A stretch of DNA of 64,000 nt, from NCBI RefSeq assembly GCF_045290345.1, contig NZ_CP155448.1, positions 11,084 through 75,083 on the forward strand, written 5' to 3'. Shown piece by piece: positions 9,180 through 17,816 of the stretch. The translations under genes and the position numbers were made by a program. Position 1 is the first letter of the stretch, and every line of letters begins with the position of its first letter. Below the pieces are notes generated by a model. That model ran no database searches, was not told the origin of the DNA, and saw only the letters and a list, made by a program, of their open reading frames with translations. The DNA comes from Singulisphaera sp045290345. Lineage in GTDB: Bacteria > Planctomycetota > Planctomycetia > Isosphaerales > Isosphaeraceae.

Positions 9180-10717
9180 TGGCCACGAAGCGTTTCCAAG
9201 GGGCCGGTTCCTCGCAAATCCCGGGTGACGACCGTCGAAGTCGAGGTCGTGAGTGGGCCGTGTTGGCAGCCCTGATGGTCGCCTACTCGACGCTCTATGC
9301 GGTCTACTATCCACCGCTCCCTGGAATCGAGGATGAGGTCGGGTTCGTGAACCAGGCTCTGGTGTGGTCGCATGGGGCGGTATCAGCGGAGGGGGCGGGC
9401 TGGTCCGAGTTGGCGGATTTCGTGCCGGTCGCGGGCCGACATGTGGCTGCGCGGCATCCGGGGCGATCGCTGGCGGCTTTGCCGTTTCTGGTGATGGGAG
9501 GGGTCCGCGCGACCTTTGTATCGGGCCTGCTTCTCCACCTGGCAATGACTGCCATCGCGGCCCTGCTCCTGACGCGGCTGGGTCGATCGCCGCTCTGGGC
9601 CGTCCTGCTCTTGTTGCACCCGACCCTGGCGATCTATAGCAGGACGATCATGGCGGATGCCACCGCGGGAACCGGGCTCTTGCTGGCCGGTTTGGCTCTG
9701 ACCTCGGCGTCGCCCATCGCGGGGGTTTGGGCAGGGCTTGCCGTAGGGCTGGCGGCTTCGATGCGCTATCACGCCGCCCTGGCGTTGCCGATCGTCGCCG
9801 TTGCGTTCCTCTTACCTGGTGGGCGGCCTCGAGCGTGGCGCGATGCGCTGCTCTGCATGATTGCCGGTGGTTTCGCGGGGGCCTTGCTCGTTGGCTACAA
9901 CCTGGTTGTCTACCACGCACCGACCGAGCCATTTACGGGGAGTCGTGGCTATTTCTCAACCTCGTTTTTTATTCCGCATGCGTTGTATTATGTCACGGCG
10001 TTGATGACTCTTTGGCCGGCGATGCTGCTTGCGCCTTGGCTCGATCGGTCCCCCTTGCGATGGCTGGTCCGGGGCGTCTGCGGACTCTTTCTCGGGTTCC
10101 TCACTTTCTATTATTTCCATGACCGCGCTCCGAACTGGCTGGGGACGGTTGTCGTCGGTCAGCGCCTGCTCCAGGTGGCTCTGCCGCTCTGGATCGTTTC
10201 CTATGCCGGCGTGCTGGACGACCGGGTCGTCGGTCCGCTTCGTCGTTGGCTTGGCGATCGAGTCGGCCTGGTTCTGGCGAGCCTGGCATGCGTCGGCTTG
10301 CTCGGGGCGACCGCCCTGATGTTCGACCGGCACCAGCGTCACCTGAACGAGCTCCTCGAGGCTCGAAACGCCCTGATCGCGACGATTCCCGAGGGCTCCT
10401 TGATCTTGTACGATGGAGCCTTATTGAAGCTTGTCGGAATCCCCGTGGGCATTCCGTCCTACCGACTCAGGCAGCTCACTTATCTGGATCAACCGGCCGA
10501 AGATCCTCGGCAATTCTTCGCCGACCTCGATCGGGAAGGTTCCCGCTGGTATCTCGTGGTGCTTCACAAGTTGCCAGGGGGCCCGACCACCGAGTTTGCT
10601 CGTAATGTGATCGACCGTTATGAGCTGAAGCGCATGCCGGAGCAATCGCCGCTCCTCTCTGTCTACACGCTGCCTCAATCGGCTCCAAAGCTGAGCTCCG
10701 CCCCTCAAACACCATGA
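9179..10717 (+). CDS. GT-C-like integral membrane glycosyltransferase or hypothetical
   Basis: A 512-residue protein with about nine to eleven hydrophobic segments and a soluble C-terminal region from about residue 390. In the first outer loop (about residues 40-60) it has PGIEDEVGFVNQA, the D/E pair expected of GT-C enzymes (PMT/ArnT type), which take sugars from polyprenyl-phosphate donors. Further on GRHVAARHPGRS is polar and probably also in a periplasmic loop. It is translationally coupled on both sides (TAATG at its start, ATGA at its end), so it belongs to the glycan operon. The enzymatic call is an inference from topology and this motif; it may simply be an uncharacterised membrane protein. 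Confidence 0.65.
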   Translation: MATKRFQGAGSSQIPGDDRRSRGREWAVLAALMVAYSTLYAVYYPPLPGIEDEVGFVNQALVWSHGAVSAEGAGWSELADFVPVAGRHVAARHPGRSLAALPFLVMGGVRATFVSGLLLHLAMTAIAALLLTRLGRSPLWAVLLLLHPTLAIYSRTIMADATAGTGLLLAGLALTSASPIAGVWAGLAVGLAASMRYHAALALPIVAVAFLLPGGRPRAWRDALLCMIAGGFAGALLVGYNLVVYHAPTEPFTGSRGYFSTSFFIPHALYYVTALMTLWPAMLLAPWLDRSPLRWLVRGVCGLFLGFLTFYYFHDRAPNWLGTVVVGQRLLQVALPLWIVSYAGVLDDRVVGPLRRWLGDRVGLVLASLACVGLLGATALMFDRHQRHLNELLEARNALIATIPEGSLILYDGALLKLVGIPVGIPSYRLRQLTYLDQPAEDPRQFFADLDREGSRWYLVVLHKLPGGPTTEFARNVIDRYELKRMPEQSPLLSVYTLPQSAPKLSSAPQTP

Positions 10718-11892
10718 ACCGAACCCGCCTGGCCATCGTCTGCGACTTCCCTGAAGAAGGCTGGCCGAGTATGGACCTGATGGGAGAAATGATCCTGACC
10801 CACCTGGGTCAGGGGCACTCCGATGCGTTCGCGGCGACGCGCGTTTGCCCTGCGTATCGACATCGACTGGGGCGCTGGCCCGGGACGCGTCGACTCGGCC
10901 TGGCGCGGAATGCCGATCGTGTCTTGAATCGGTTCTGGGACTACCCTCGGGCTTTGACGCAACGCGTGCGTCGTGGGGAGTTCGACCTCTTTCATCTGGT
11001 CGATCATAGTTACGCTCAGCTCGTCCATGTGATTCCGGCTGGCCGTGCCGTCGTTACCTGTCATGATCTTGATACGTTTCGTTGCCTCCTGGAACCGGAA
11101 CGCGAACCACGCCCGCGTTGGTTTCGCGCCCTGGCGCGTCGAACTCTCGCGGGGCTGCGTGCCGCGGCCGCGGTTGTCTGCGACAGCGAAGCGACCCGGA
11201 ACGCCTTGCTCGCTCACGGACTGATCCATGAGTCTCGAACGCGTGTGGTCTACCTGGGCAGGCATCCCGAGTGCTCGATCGATCCTGACCCAGTAGCCGA
11301 TGCCGAAGCGGCCCGACTCCTCGGTCCTTTCGATCGCAATGGTCCTCCCGAGATCTTTCACGTCGGCTCGACGATCCCTCGCAAACGAATCGATGTGTTG
11401 CTGGCCACTTTCGCCGCAATCCAACGCGCTCATCCCGGGGCCCGGCTCATTCGCGCCGGCGGCCCCCTCACGTCCGAACAGGAGCGACAGGCGCGTGAAC
11501 TTGGGGTGAGCGACGCCGTCGTCTCGCTCCCTTTCTGCTCCCGTGCGACCCTGGCCGCCGTCTACCGCCGGGCCACACTGGTAATGATGCCGAGTGATGC
11601 CGAGGGATTCGGGCTTCCGGTCGCCGAGGCCCTGGCCTGTGGGGCACCCCTACTCGCGAGCGACCTGCCCGTCCTCCGCGAGGTGGGAGGAGAAGCTCCT
11701 GTCTATCGGCCCGTCGCCGATCTTCCCGCCTGGACCGAAGCCGCCCTCTCCCTGCTCGCCGAACGGTCTGGCTCCGTCGCCTGGCAAGCTCGCCGCGACC
11801 TCGGGATGGCCCAGGCGAGCCGATTCGATTGGGCGTATCACGCCGCGCAACTCACGTTGATTTATCGCGAGCTCCTTGATCGGCTCCGTTAA
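10714..11892 (+). CDS. Glycosyltransferase family 4
   Basis: A 392-residue GT4 enzyme, last gene of the left-hand polysaccharide operon. The donor half has DAEGFGLPVAEALACGAPLL with EX7E, and the middle has FHVGSTIPRKRIDVLL, the start of the second Rossmann domain. ATG 10714 overlaps the preceding stop (ATGA). The N-terminus RLAIVCDFPEEGWPSMDLM is somewhat unusual but resembles mannosyltransferase-like GT4 proteins. No clear terminator follows; 160 bases later a convergent gene ends. Confidence 0.88.
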   Translation: MNRTRLAIVCDFPEEGWPSMDLMGEMILTHLGQGHSDAFAATRVCPAYRHRLGRWPGTRRLGLARNADRVLNRFWDYPRALTQRVRRGEFDLFHLVDHSYAQLVHVIPAGRAVVTCHDLDTFRCLLEPEREPRPRWFRALARRTLAGLRAAAAVVCDSEATRNALLAHGLIHESRTRVVYLGRHPECSIDPDPVADAEAARLLGPFDRNGPPEIFHVGSTIPRKRIDVLLATFAAIQRAHPGARLIRAGGPLTSEQERQARELGVSDAVVSLPFCSRATLAAVYRRATLVMMPSDAEGFGLPVAEALACGAPLLASDLPVLREVGGEAPVYRPVADLPAWTEAALSLLAERSGSVAWQARRDLGMAQASRFDWAYHAAQLTLIYRELLDRLR

Positions 11893-12054
11893 GCGTAAGG
11901 TCGCGTTTGCCTGCAACCAGACAATGCGGTGATCAACAACTCAAGTAACGGAGGGAGGCACAATGGCTCCGTCCAGTTCGTCAAAGATTGTGTCAGCTGA
12001 CCGGCACTCCGGTGACCGGAATTTTCCAGAGCCGTTCGCCCTGCTTTTGTACTT

Positions 12055-13215
12055 TCACAATGACGATGATTCCCCGATGCTAATCCGCAGTACGCTCGAC
12101 GCTTCGGGGGGAGGCAAGGCCTGCGCTCGGTCTCGCGTGTCCGGAGTAGTTGCGGCGCCCAGACGAGGCCGGGTCACCGAGGCTTTCCCTGTCCGGGTAC
12201 GGCCGTTGGAAGTTCGATCCTCCTGAATCAGTTCACCCCGCATTTCGTCGATTTCTTGCCGAAGCTCGCGGAGCTGCTCGAGCTCTTCACGGAGTGCGGC
12301 AAACTGCTCATTTTGGAATGTGGCAAGGGCTTGAAACCGTTCTCGCTCGGCCTGTTGCAGCCGGTCAAACAGGTGCTGCTGCATCATGCCGAACTGGTTG
12401 GCGAGCGGAACGAGCAGTGACTCGGCGATCTCGGCTGTCTCGGGAGTCAGGCCCGAGAGCAGGGGCCTCAGGTCGGCCGCGGAAACAACGGCCGGAATTG
12501 ATGAGGAGCCGACTGAGCCGATGGGCTTGTGGGCCTCGTCGGCCGCCAGGTCGGCGGTGCGGTCGGATGGGAGCCGCACCCGCGAGTTACCAAGACGGAA
12601 TTCGTCGCCATTGACGATGCGGCCAATTCGCGTTTTGGTGCCGTTGATGGTGATTCCGCCTCGCCCGAGCAGGTCCACCAGCCAGTTTCCCTTTGAGGTC
12701 CGGATCAAAGCGCAGTGGACGTTCGAGACACTCAGGTCGAGCAGCCTCACCTGGCAGTCGGCCGAACTTCCGACCAGAATGAGGTCTTCGGTGACGGAGC
12801 AGGACGAGGACCGGATCGATCGATGAGAGAGCTCCAGGGCCATAGTGGGCTGCCTTGTGGTCTCGGAGCCAGCGGCCTTGGGTATGCAATCCTCACTGGC
12901 CAGGCGTAAGCGGTAGGGGCCGATTCGGATGGTTCCTCCTGGATCGACCCACCCGAAGCGTTGACAGCAACCATCAAGGTAGGTTCCGGCGTCGCTCCCT
13001 AGATCCACACAGGCGAGCCGCCCGCCGACCAGTTGGAGGTAAGCATGGCGGTCGCTGACCTCAGGGTGAGGTAGGTGCAGATCGGAAACTGGATTGCGCC
13101 CGACGACGAGGAACGGCTGGTCGAACGTGAAGCGTTCCACCACGGCCGAACCCCGGCACTCGATGGCCCACTGCAAGGGGCCGCCCGCGCCGCTCGCGTC
13201 GAGGAAAGAAATCAT
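12055..13215 (-). CDS. Two-FHA-domain protein with C-terminal coiled coil
   Basis: A 386-residue protein. FHA domain 1 (about residues 28-105) has the phosphothreonine-binding set: VVGRNPVSD (Arg40) and VSDRHAYL (Ser54, His57). FHA domain 2 (about 125-205) has LVGSSADCQ in place of GR, so its canonical arginine is missing, while SNVHC and NGDEFRLG remain. Residues about 240-320 are rich in E, Q and L heptads (RLQQAERERFQALATFQ) and should form a coiled coil. It is expected to be a cytoplasmic adaptor for Ser/Thr-kinase signalling. ATG 13215 is chosen over GTG 13281 because GAGGGG lies eight bases upstream of it. No kinase gene is in the window. It is convergent with the glycosyltransferase operon. 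Confidence 0.8.
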   Translation of the reverse strand: MISFLDASGAGGPLQWAIECRGSAVVERFTFDQPFLVVGRNPVSDLHLPHPEVSDRHAYLQLVGGRLACVDLGSDAGTYLDGCCQRFGWVDPGGTIRIGPYRLRLASEDCIPKAAGSETTRQPTMALELSHRSIRSSSCSVTEDLILVGSSADCQVRLLDLSVSNVHCALIRTSKGNWLVDLLGRGGITINGTKTRIGRIVNGDEFRLGNSRVRLPSDRTADLAADEAHKPIGSVGSSSIPAVVSAADLRPLLSGLTPETAEIAESLLVPLANQFGMMQQHLFDRLQQAERERFQALATFQNEQFAALREELEQLRELRQEIDEMRGELIQEDRTSNGRTRTGKASVTRPRLGAATTPDTRDRAQALPPPEASSVLRISIGESSSL

Positions 13216-13459
13216 CAAACGCCCCTCGCACCGCCGAGATGCGATCACATACGTCGCGTCGACTCTCCTGGCGATTTCCACTAGGCTGATGGAATCTGGG
13301 CCACGCGGTCAAGTGGGATTGTCTTGAATCAGCGAACGCTGATTGTCGGGGTGTGCGAATGCGATAGGGGCCGTGCCGCCTTGCCGCGCTTTCGGAGCGC
13401 CGCTAGCATGACCTCCGACCGTTTTCCCTAGCCTATCCCAATCCCGGAGCGTTTCAATC

Positions 13460-14362
13460 ATGAAAGACCAGGAAATGTTTCCCAAGGGCATCATCCTGGC
13501 GGGAGGCACGGGAACCCGGCTCTATCCGATCACCCGTGCGATCAGCAAGCAATTGCTGCCGATCTACGACAAGCCGATGATCTATTACCCGCTCTCAACC
13601 TTGATGTTGGCGGGCATTCGCGACATCCTGCTCATTTCCACGCCAGAGGACATCGGCAACTTCGAGCGCGTACTTGGCGACGGCCATCAGATCGGCCTGT
13701 CGCTCCGCTACGCCGTGCAACCGCATCCGGGCGGTCTGGCCCAGGCGTTTCTGATCGGTCGTGAGTTTATCGGTTCGTCGTCGGTGGGCCTGATCCTGGG
13801 CGATAACATTTTTTACGGCCAGGGCTTTCAGGCGATGCTGGCCAGGGCCCGCGGCTCCCAGGAGGGGGCGACCGTATTCGCTTATCAGGTCAGGGATCCC
13901 GAACGCTATGGCGTGGTCGAGTTCGATGCGCAGGGGCACGCGATCTCAATTGAAGAGAAGCCGCCGCGTCCAAGGTCCCAGTTCGCAGTGACCGGACTCT
14001 ACTTCTATGACAATCAGGTCGTTGAGATCGCCGCGAACCTGAAGCCCTCTCCGCGAGGCGAGCTCGAAATCACCGACGTCAACCGTGAGTACCTCTCGCG
14101 CGGCCAGCTCCGCGTCGAACGGTTCAGCCGAGGGTTTGCCTGGCTCGACACCGGCACGATTGACTCATTGAACCAGGCGGCCAACTATGTCGAGACGATT
14201 GAATCACGCCAAGGGCTCAAAATCGCCTGCATCGAGGAAGTGGCCTACCGGATGGGATATATTTCGAGCGAGCAGGTCGAGAATCTCGCGAGCAAACTCC
14301 CCAATGATTACGGACGCTATTTAAAGGATCTCTTGCGAGAACAGGGCCAGCCGGAGTCTTGA
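13460..14362 (+). CDS. rfbA: Glucose-1-phosphate thymidylyltransferase
   Basis: A 300-residue nucleotidyltransferase making dTDP-glucose from glucose-1-phosphate and dTTP, the first step towards dTDP-rhamnose and other deoxysugars. It has the signature GGTGTRLYPIT near residue 13, the ILGDNIFYG metal/nucleotide strand, IEEKP, and WLDTGTIDSL, all as in RmlA/RfbA, at the usual length. ATG 13460 has GGAGCG upstream; ATG 13475 is an alternative. rfbB, rfbC and rfbD are not in the window, so the rest of the pathway must be elsewhere. It probably supplies donor sugars to the glycosyltransferases at 2-11892. Confidence 0.94.
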   Translation: MKDQEMFPKGIILAGGTGTRLYPITRAISKQLLPIYDKPMIYYPLSTLMLAGIRDILLISTPEDIGNFERVLGDGHQIGLSLRYAVQPHPGGLAQAFLIGREFIGSSSVGLILGDNIFYGQGFQAMLARARGSQEGATVFAYQVRDPERYGVVEFDAQGHAISIEEKPPRPRSQFAVTGLYFYDNQVVEIAANLKPSPRGELEITDVNREYLSRGQLRVERFSRGFAWLDTGTIDSLNQAANYVETIESRQGLKIACIEEVAYRMGYISSEQVENLASKLPNDYGRYLKDLLREQGQPES

Positions 14363-14542
14363 AATCCAGGCTGCGACGCAGGAGAACGCCAGAGTTTCGG
14401 GACTCGACGCGAGCGACTCCGGAAATTGTTGAATCAGGTTTGAATCTGTGGTCCCCGGGGGTTGTTGAATACTGTATCATGGGCATCCGGATTGGAAATT
14501 ACCCCGGGCCCGTTTCCACCGGTTCAAATGAGGATGGCGGAC

Positions 14543-16000
14543 ATGCCGAGCCACGATCGACCACAACACGATCACCAACACGCATTCGCCGGACTTAATC
14601 CGTTGGAGCGGGAAGGGCTCATGGTGGTCAGCCGCCGGAACATGCTCAAGGCAGGCTTGATGGGGATGGCGGGGCTCAGCGTGCCCCAACTGCTCCGTAG
14701 CCGCGCCCAGGCCTCGGAGGCCGGTCGGCCGATCGGTGGCCGTAAGAGCGTGATTCTCCTCTGGATGACCGGTGGACCGAGCCAGATCGACACCTGGGAT
14801 CCCAAGCCCGACCGTCCCCTGGAAAACCGCGGCCCGTTCGGGTCGATCACGACCCGGCTGCCCGGCGTGCGGATCTGTGAGCATCTGCCCAGGCAAGCGG
14901 CGATGCTCGACCAGTTCACGATCATTCGCTCTGTCGACGCACGGTTCAGCAACCACGAACCGAACAAGGTGTTCCAGACGGCCAACCGCGATGCGGAGCC
15001 GCGCACCAATCCGGTGGCCGAAATGTATCCGGCCATTGGATCGATCGTTGCGAAACACCACGGGCCCAACCATCCCGGGATGCCCCCCTACGTCGCGTTC
15101 ATGAAGTCGCGGTCCCACCTCGCATTCGCCGGCTACCTCGGCAAGCAGTATGATCCGTTCATTGCCGATAATGCGACGAAGCTGCCGATCTACGACAATG
15201 TTGGAGTCGATACCGGACGCAAGACCGACGCCGGTTTCTTCCAGCTCCCCCGCGGCCTGACTTTTGAACGTCTGCAAGATCGCCGGGCCTTACTCGGGGA
15301 GCTCGATCGGATGCGGAGCGAGATCGATCGCTCCGGATCAATGGAAGGTATGGACAAGTTTGGTCAGCAAGCCGTGGACCTCCTTCTTGGCAACCAGGCG
15401 CGTGAGGCCTTCGACCTCTCCAAGGAACCGGCCGCGATCCGCGAACGATACGGGCCGCACCTTTGGTGCCAGCAAGCGCTTTTGGCCAGGCGGCTCGTCG
15501 AGTCGGGTGTCAGCTTCGTCACCCTCGACCTGAGCCATCACACGGCGTCGGGCACGTGGGACAACCACGGCGACAACATCCCGCCCTACGGCGGGATCAG
15601 CAAGGGCCTTGGGCCGTTGCTCCCTCTCTTTGATCGGTTAATTACCACGCTTGTCGGCGATCTAGGTGAGCGCGGACTGCTCGACGACGTTCTGGTCATC
15701 GCCATGGGAGAGTTCGGCCGCACCCCCGTGATGGGGACGCAAGGGAGCACCGACGGCCGGAATCACTGGAATCCGATCATGTCAATGTCTCTGGCCGGCG
15801 GTGGCCTCCGCCATGGCCAGGTGATCGGGTCCAGCGAGAGCGACGGCGGCCATATCAAGGATCGCCCGGTCACTCCCGCCGACCTGGCCGCGACGATCTA
15901 CCAGCACATGGGCGTTCCGCTCGACACCACCTATCTTGATACGGTCGGACGACCGCGGAACATCGTCGAAGACGGCAGCCCGATCGCTGAGCTTTTTTGA
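14543..16000 (+). CDS. DUF1501 domain-containing protein, Tat-exported
   Basis: A protein of about 485 residues of the planctomycete DUF1501 family, which has an alkaline-phosphatase/sulfatase-like fold. It carries a twin-arginine signal near residue 30 (VSRRNMLKAGLMGMAGLSV), then WMTGGPSQIDTWDPKP, IRSVD, and near the C-terminus EFGRTPVM and GRNHWNP, all family hallmarks. It is probably periplasmic; the reaction is unknown. Several in-frame starts exist (14462 TTG, 14528, 14534, 14543); ATG 14543 is preferred because GAGG lies nine bases upstream. Unlike the two DUF1501 genes further right, it has no PSD1 cytochrome partner beside it. Confidence 0.85.
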   Translation: MPSHDRPQHDHQHAFAGLNPLEREGLMVVSRRNMLKAGLMGMAGLSVPQLLRSRAQASEAGRPIGGRKSVILLWMTGGPSQIDTWDPKPDRPLENRGPFGSITTRLPGVRICEHLPRQAAMLDQFTIIRSVDARFSNHEPNKVFQTANRDAEPRTNPVAEMYPAIGSIVAKHHGPNHPGMPPYVAFMKSRSHLAFAGYLGKQYDPFIADNATKLPIYDNVGVDTGRKTDAGFFQLPRGLTFERLQDRRALLGELDRMRSEIDRSGSMEGMDKFGQQAVDLLLGNQAREAFDLSKEPAAIRERYGPHLWCQQALLARRLVESGVSFVTLDLSHHTASGTWDNHGDNIPPYGGISKGLGPLLPLFDRLITTLVGDLGERGLLDDVLVIAMGEFGRTPVMGTQGSTDGRNHWNPIMSMSLAGGGLRHGQVIGSSESDGGHIKDRPVTPADLAATIYQHMGVPLDTTYLDTVGRPRNIVEDGSPIAELF

Positions 16001-16265
16001 GGCCCCTCAAGAGCTAGGCTTCGACAAAGGGTCGGGAGGCGCACTGTCTGCTTGGGGAGGCGCCTCAAGACCAAGCTGGTGGATCATCTTCAATGGGATG
16101 AGACGCATTTCTTCCGGCCGGCGCAGTCGGTCGACGCCTAGACCGTGCTCGAGTTGGGGGCGCTCCGAATGATGGGCGTGCTCGATGAGCGGGGCTAGGT
16201 CGTCGACATTGCGTGGCTGGCCGGGTCCTCGGCGGTTGCTACTTCGATCCGAGGAGGCCGGGCCT
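16001..16265 (+). other. Intergenic, no recognisable gene
   Basis: The stretch is partly open in several frames, but none starts with a good ribosome binding site or resembles a known family. It may contain a decayed gene. The last 15 bases hold the GGAGG ribosome binding site of the following small gene. Confidence 0.3.
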
Positions 16266-16583
16266 ATGCGAACCTTCCGGATCCGGTTCAGCGTACGGGG
16301 AGCGATGCTCGCCGTGGCGGTCATTGGCATCATCTGCGGCGCCACCGTCTGGGGCACCCGCCTGCTCCGTCTGCGAACCCTCTATCACCACCGGGCTGCC
16401 GGTTTCGCCTACGAGGAAGCCGCGATGAGAAAACTCGCAGGCGAACGTCGCGGCCTCACGGCCCGGTTCAACCTCAAACGCGCCGCGATGCTGCGAAACT
16501 GGCGGCTCTACTACGAGCGACTGGCCCGCTACCCGTGGCTTCCGGACGACGGGGGATGGTCGACCCAAGGTCGGCGCCCGTAA
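16266..16583 (+). CDS. Small single-helix membrane protein, planctomycete type
   Basis: A 105-residue protein: a basic N-terminus (RTFRIRFSVRGAM), one strong transmembrane helix at about residues 12-32 (LAVAVIGIICGATVWG), a charged helix, and a C-terminal YERLARYPWLPDD. This layout, a helix followed by a positively charged stalk and an aromatic-Pro-Trp-Leu-Pro motif near the end, is common among short planctomycete proteins of unknown function. ATG 16266 is well supported by GGAGG at 16253-16257. The protein at 20734 shares the same plan. No function is known. Confidence 0.65.
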   Translation: MRTFRIRFSVRGAMLAVAVIGIICGATVWGTRLLRLRTLYHHRAAGFAYEEAAMRKLAGERRGLTARFNLKRAAMLRNWRLYYERLARYPWLPDDGGWSTQGRRP

Positions 16584-17038
16584 ATGCGCGAGCCGATGGG
16601 TCTGCCGCTGCCGAGAGTTCGTCCGACTCGGGGACGCGGCCGAGGAAGTCTGACGGGGACCAGCGGCGCACCTGATAAAATAGTTCCTCGCTTGTCTCCC
16701 CGAGGAACCCCGCGGAGTTGCATGACCGAGGATCATCTCCGCCGGCAGATCGAGAAGTGCCCGACCAACCCCATCGCGATCGTCACCGCGCTTCGCCTAA
16801 GCACGTGGACCTGGTCTTTCTTTGTATTGAATCATGTGCAAATTATGGGTGCCACGGGTTGTACTTAACCCGTGAGCCAAAAACCCGGTCAATCGTTCAC
16901 GGGTTGAGTACAACCCGTGGCACCCGACAGCGATTGCAGCACCTCGGTCACCTATCAGAAAATCAAAGAAAACCGAGACCAACGGCTTAGCTGCGGCCCG
17001 GGGCCCGCAGGTCGGCTGAGTGGTAGGGCAGTGGGCGG
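16584..17038. other. Gene-poor stretch with hairpin element
   Basis: No convincing gene. It contains a possible short decayed frame starting at ATG 16721 (MTEDHLRRQIEKCPTNPIAI) that runs into the palindromic element at 16847-16925. Nothing else is recognised. Confidence 0.3.
16847..16925. repeat. MITE-like long palindrome
   Basis: Two 29-base arms (16847-16875 and 16897-16925) are inverted copies with a single mismatch, separated by 21 bases. The outer end reads GGGTGCCACGGGTTGTACT. Each arm itself contains ACGGGTT and AACCCGT, so alternative hairpins are possible. The size and near-perfect symmetry suggest a REP/MITE-type mobile element, not a terminator: there is no T tract and no gene ends beside it. 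Confidence 0.6.
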
Positions 17039-17221
17039 ACGGTTAGGCTCCCGGATGATGTCCACGATCGGCTCTGGTGGTTCGCTCGCGAGAAGAAAGT
17101 CACCATCTCAACGGCGGCCGGCATCATCGACAAGAACCTCCCCCAATACATTCCACCAGTATGCCTGCGCCGAATTCGTTGGTTGCATCTATTGCATTTG
17201 CTGCGAATAGAGCCAAGATGA
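17039..17221 (+). pseudogene. Ribbon-helix-helix antitoxin-like remnant
   Basis: The frame from 17039 reads TVRLPDDVHDRLWWFAREKK then VTISTAAGIIDKNLP. A beta strand with alternating residues followed by two helices is the pattern of CopG/RHH-like DNA-binding antitoxins. No in-frame start codon exists between the upstream stop at 17024 and the motif, and the tail after LPQY has an unusual composition. It looks like a 5'-truncated or decayed gene. No toxin gene follows directly; the next gene belongs to a different antitoxin type. Confidence 0.4.
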
Positions 17222-17291
17222 TGAGTGGGCCTGATAGCCACCAGTTGTCAGGCAGACCCAGGCAAGAACCATGGAATTAGGAGACTGAAAA

Positions 17292-17792
17292 ATGTCGGCT
17301 TTACGTGCGCCTCGACCGTCTTTGCGTCGGCCGACGGAATCGGAAAGCCAGATGGCGCTTGAGTCGAGTCGTCGGCTGGGGCCCATGATCGCGGGCTTGG
17401 AGAAGCCTGAAACCGGGGCCACCGAAAACGCTGGGGCAGATGTTGTCGTACAGGTGAAAGGCCAGACCGCCAAAGAATCGTTTACCATCCCATTGTGTGC
17501 CCTGAGGCTCCTTCGAATTATGCTCGATGAGATGGCTCAGGGTAACGCGGTCACGCTTACACCGGTGCATGCGGAACTGACCACCCAGGAGTCAGCCGAC
17601 CTGCTCCATGTCTCTCGACCGTTTTTGATCAAACTTCTCGAAAGCCATGAGATCCCTTATCGGACGGTAGGGAGACACCGCCGCGTCCGTTTCGATGACC
17701 TCATGGCCTACAAACAGCGCGTTGACGCTGCGCGATCCGAAGTGCTCGACGAATTGGTTTCGCAGGCACAAGAACTTGGGATGGGCTATTAG
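17292..17792 (+). CDS. Antitoxin with excisionase-like helix-turn-helix
   Basis: A 166-residue protein. The N-terminal 55 residues are low in structure. About residues 55-85 (KESFTIPLCALRLL) form a conserved segment, and 95-140 is an excisionase/MerR-type winged helix: LTTQESADLLHVSRPFLIKL then VGRHRRVRFDDLMAYK. This arrangement is found in antitoxins paired with PIN-domain RNases. The gene lies 24 bases before a PIN toxin-like frame, matching that pairing. It should bind the toxin and repress the operon. ATG 17292 follows GGAGACTGAAAA, an acceptable ribosome binding site. Confidence 0.7.
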   Translation: MSALRAPRPSLRRPTESESQMALESSRRLGPMIAGLEKPETGATENAGADVVVQVKGQTAKESFTIPLCALRLLRIMLDEMAQGNAVTLTPVHAELTTQESADLLHVSRPFLIKLLESHEIPYRTVGRHRRVRFDDLMAYKQRVDAARSEVLDELVSQAQELGMGY

Positions 17793-17816
17793 TCTCTATA
17801 CTTTGTCAATAATAAT

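Noticed and set aside
16007..16357. Minus-strand 116-codon frame after the DUF1501 gene
   Set aside because: It overlaps the start of a better supported small gene at 16266 and has no known motif.
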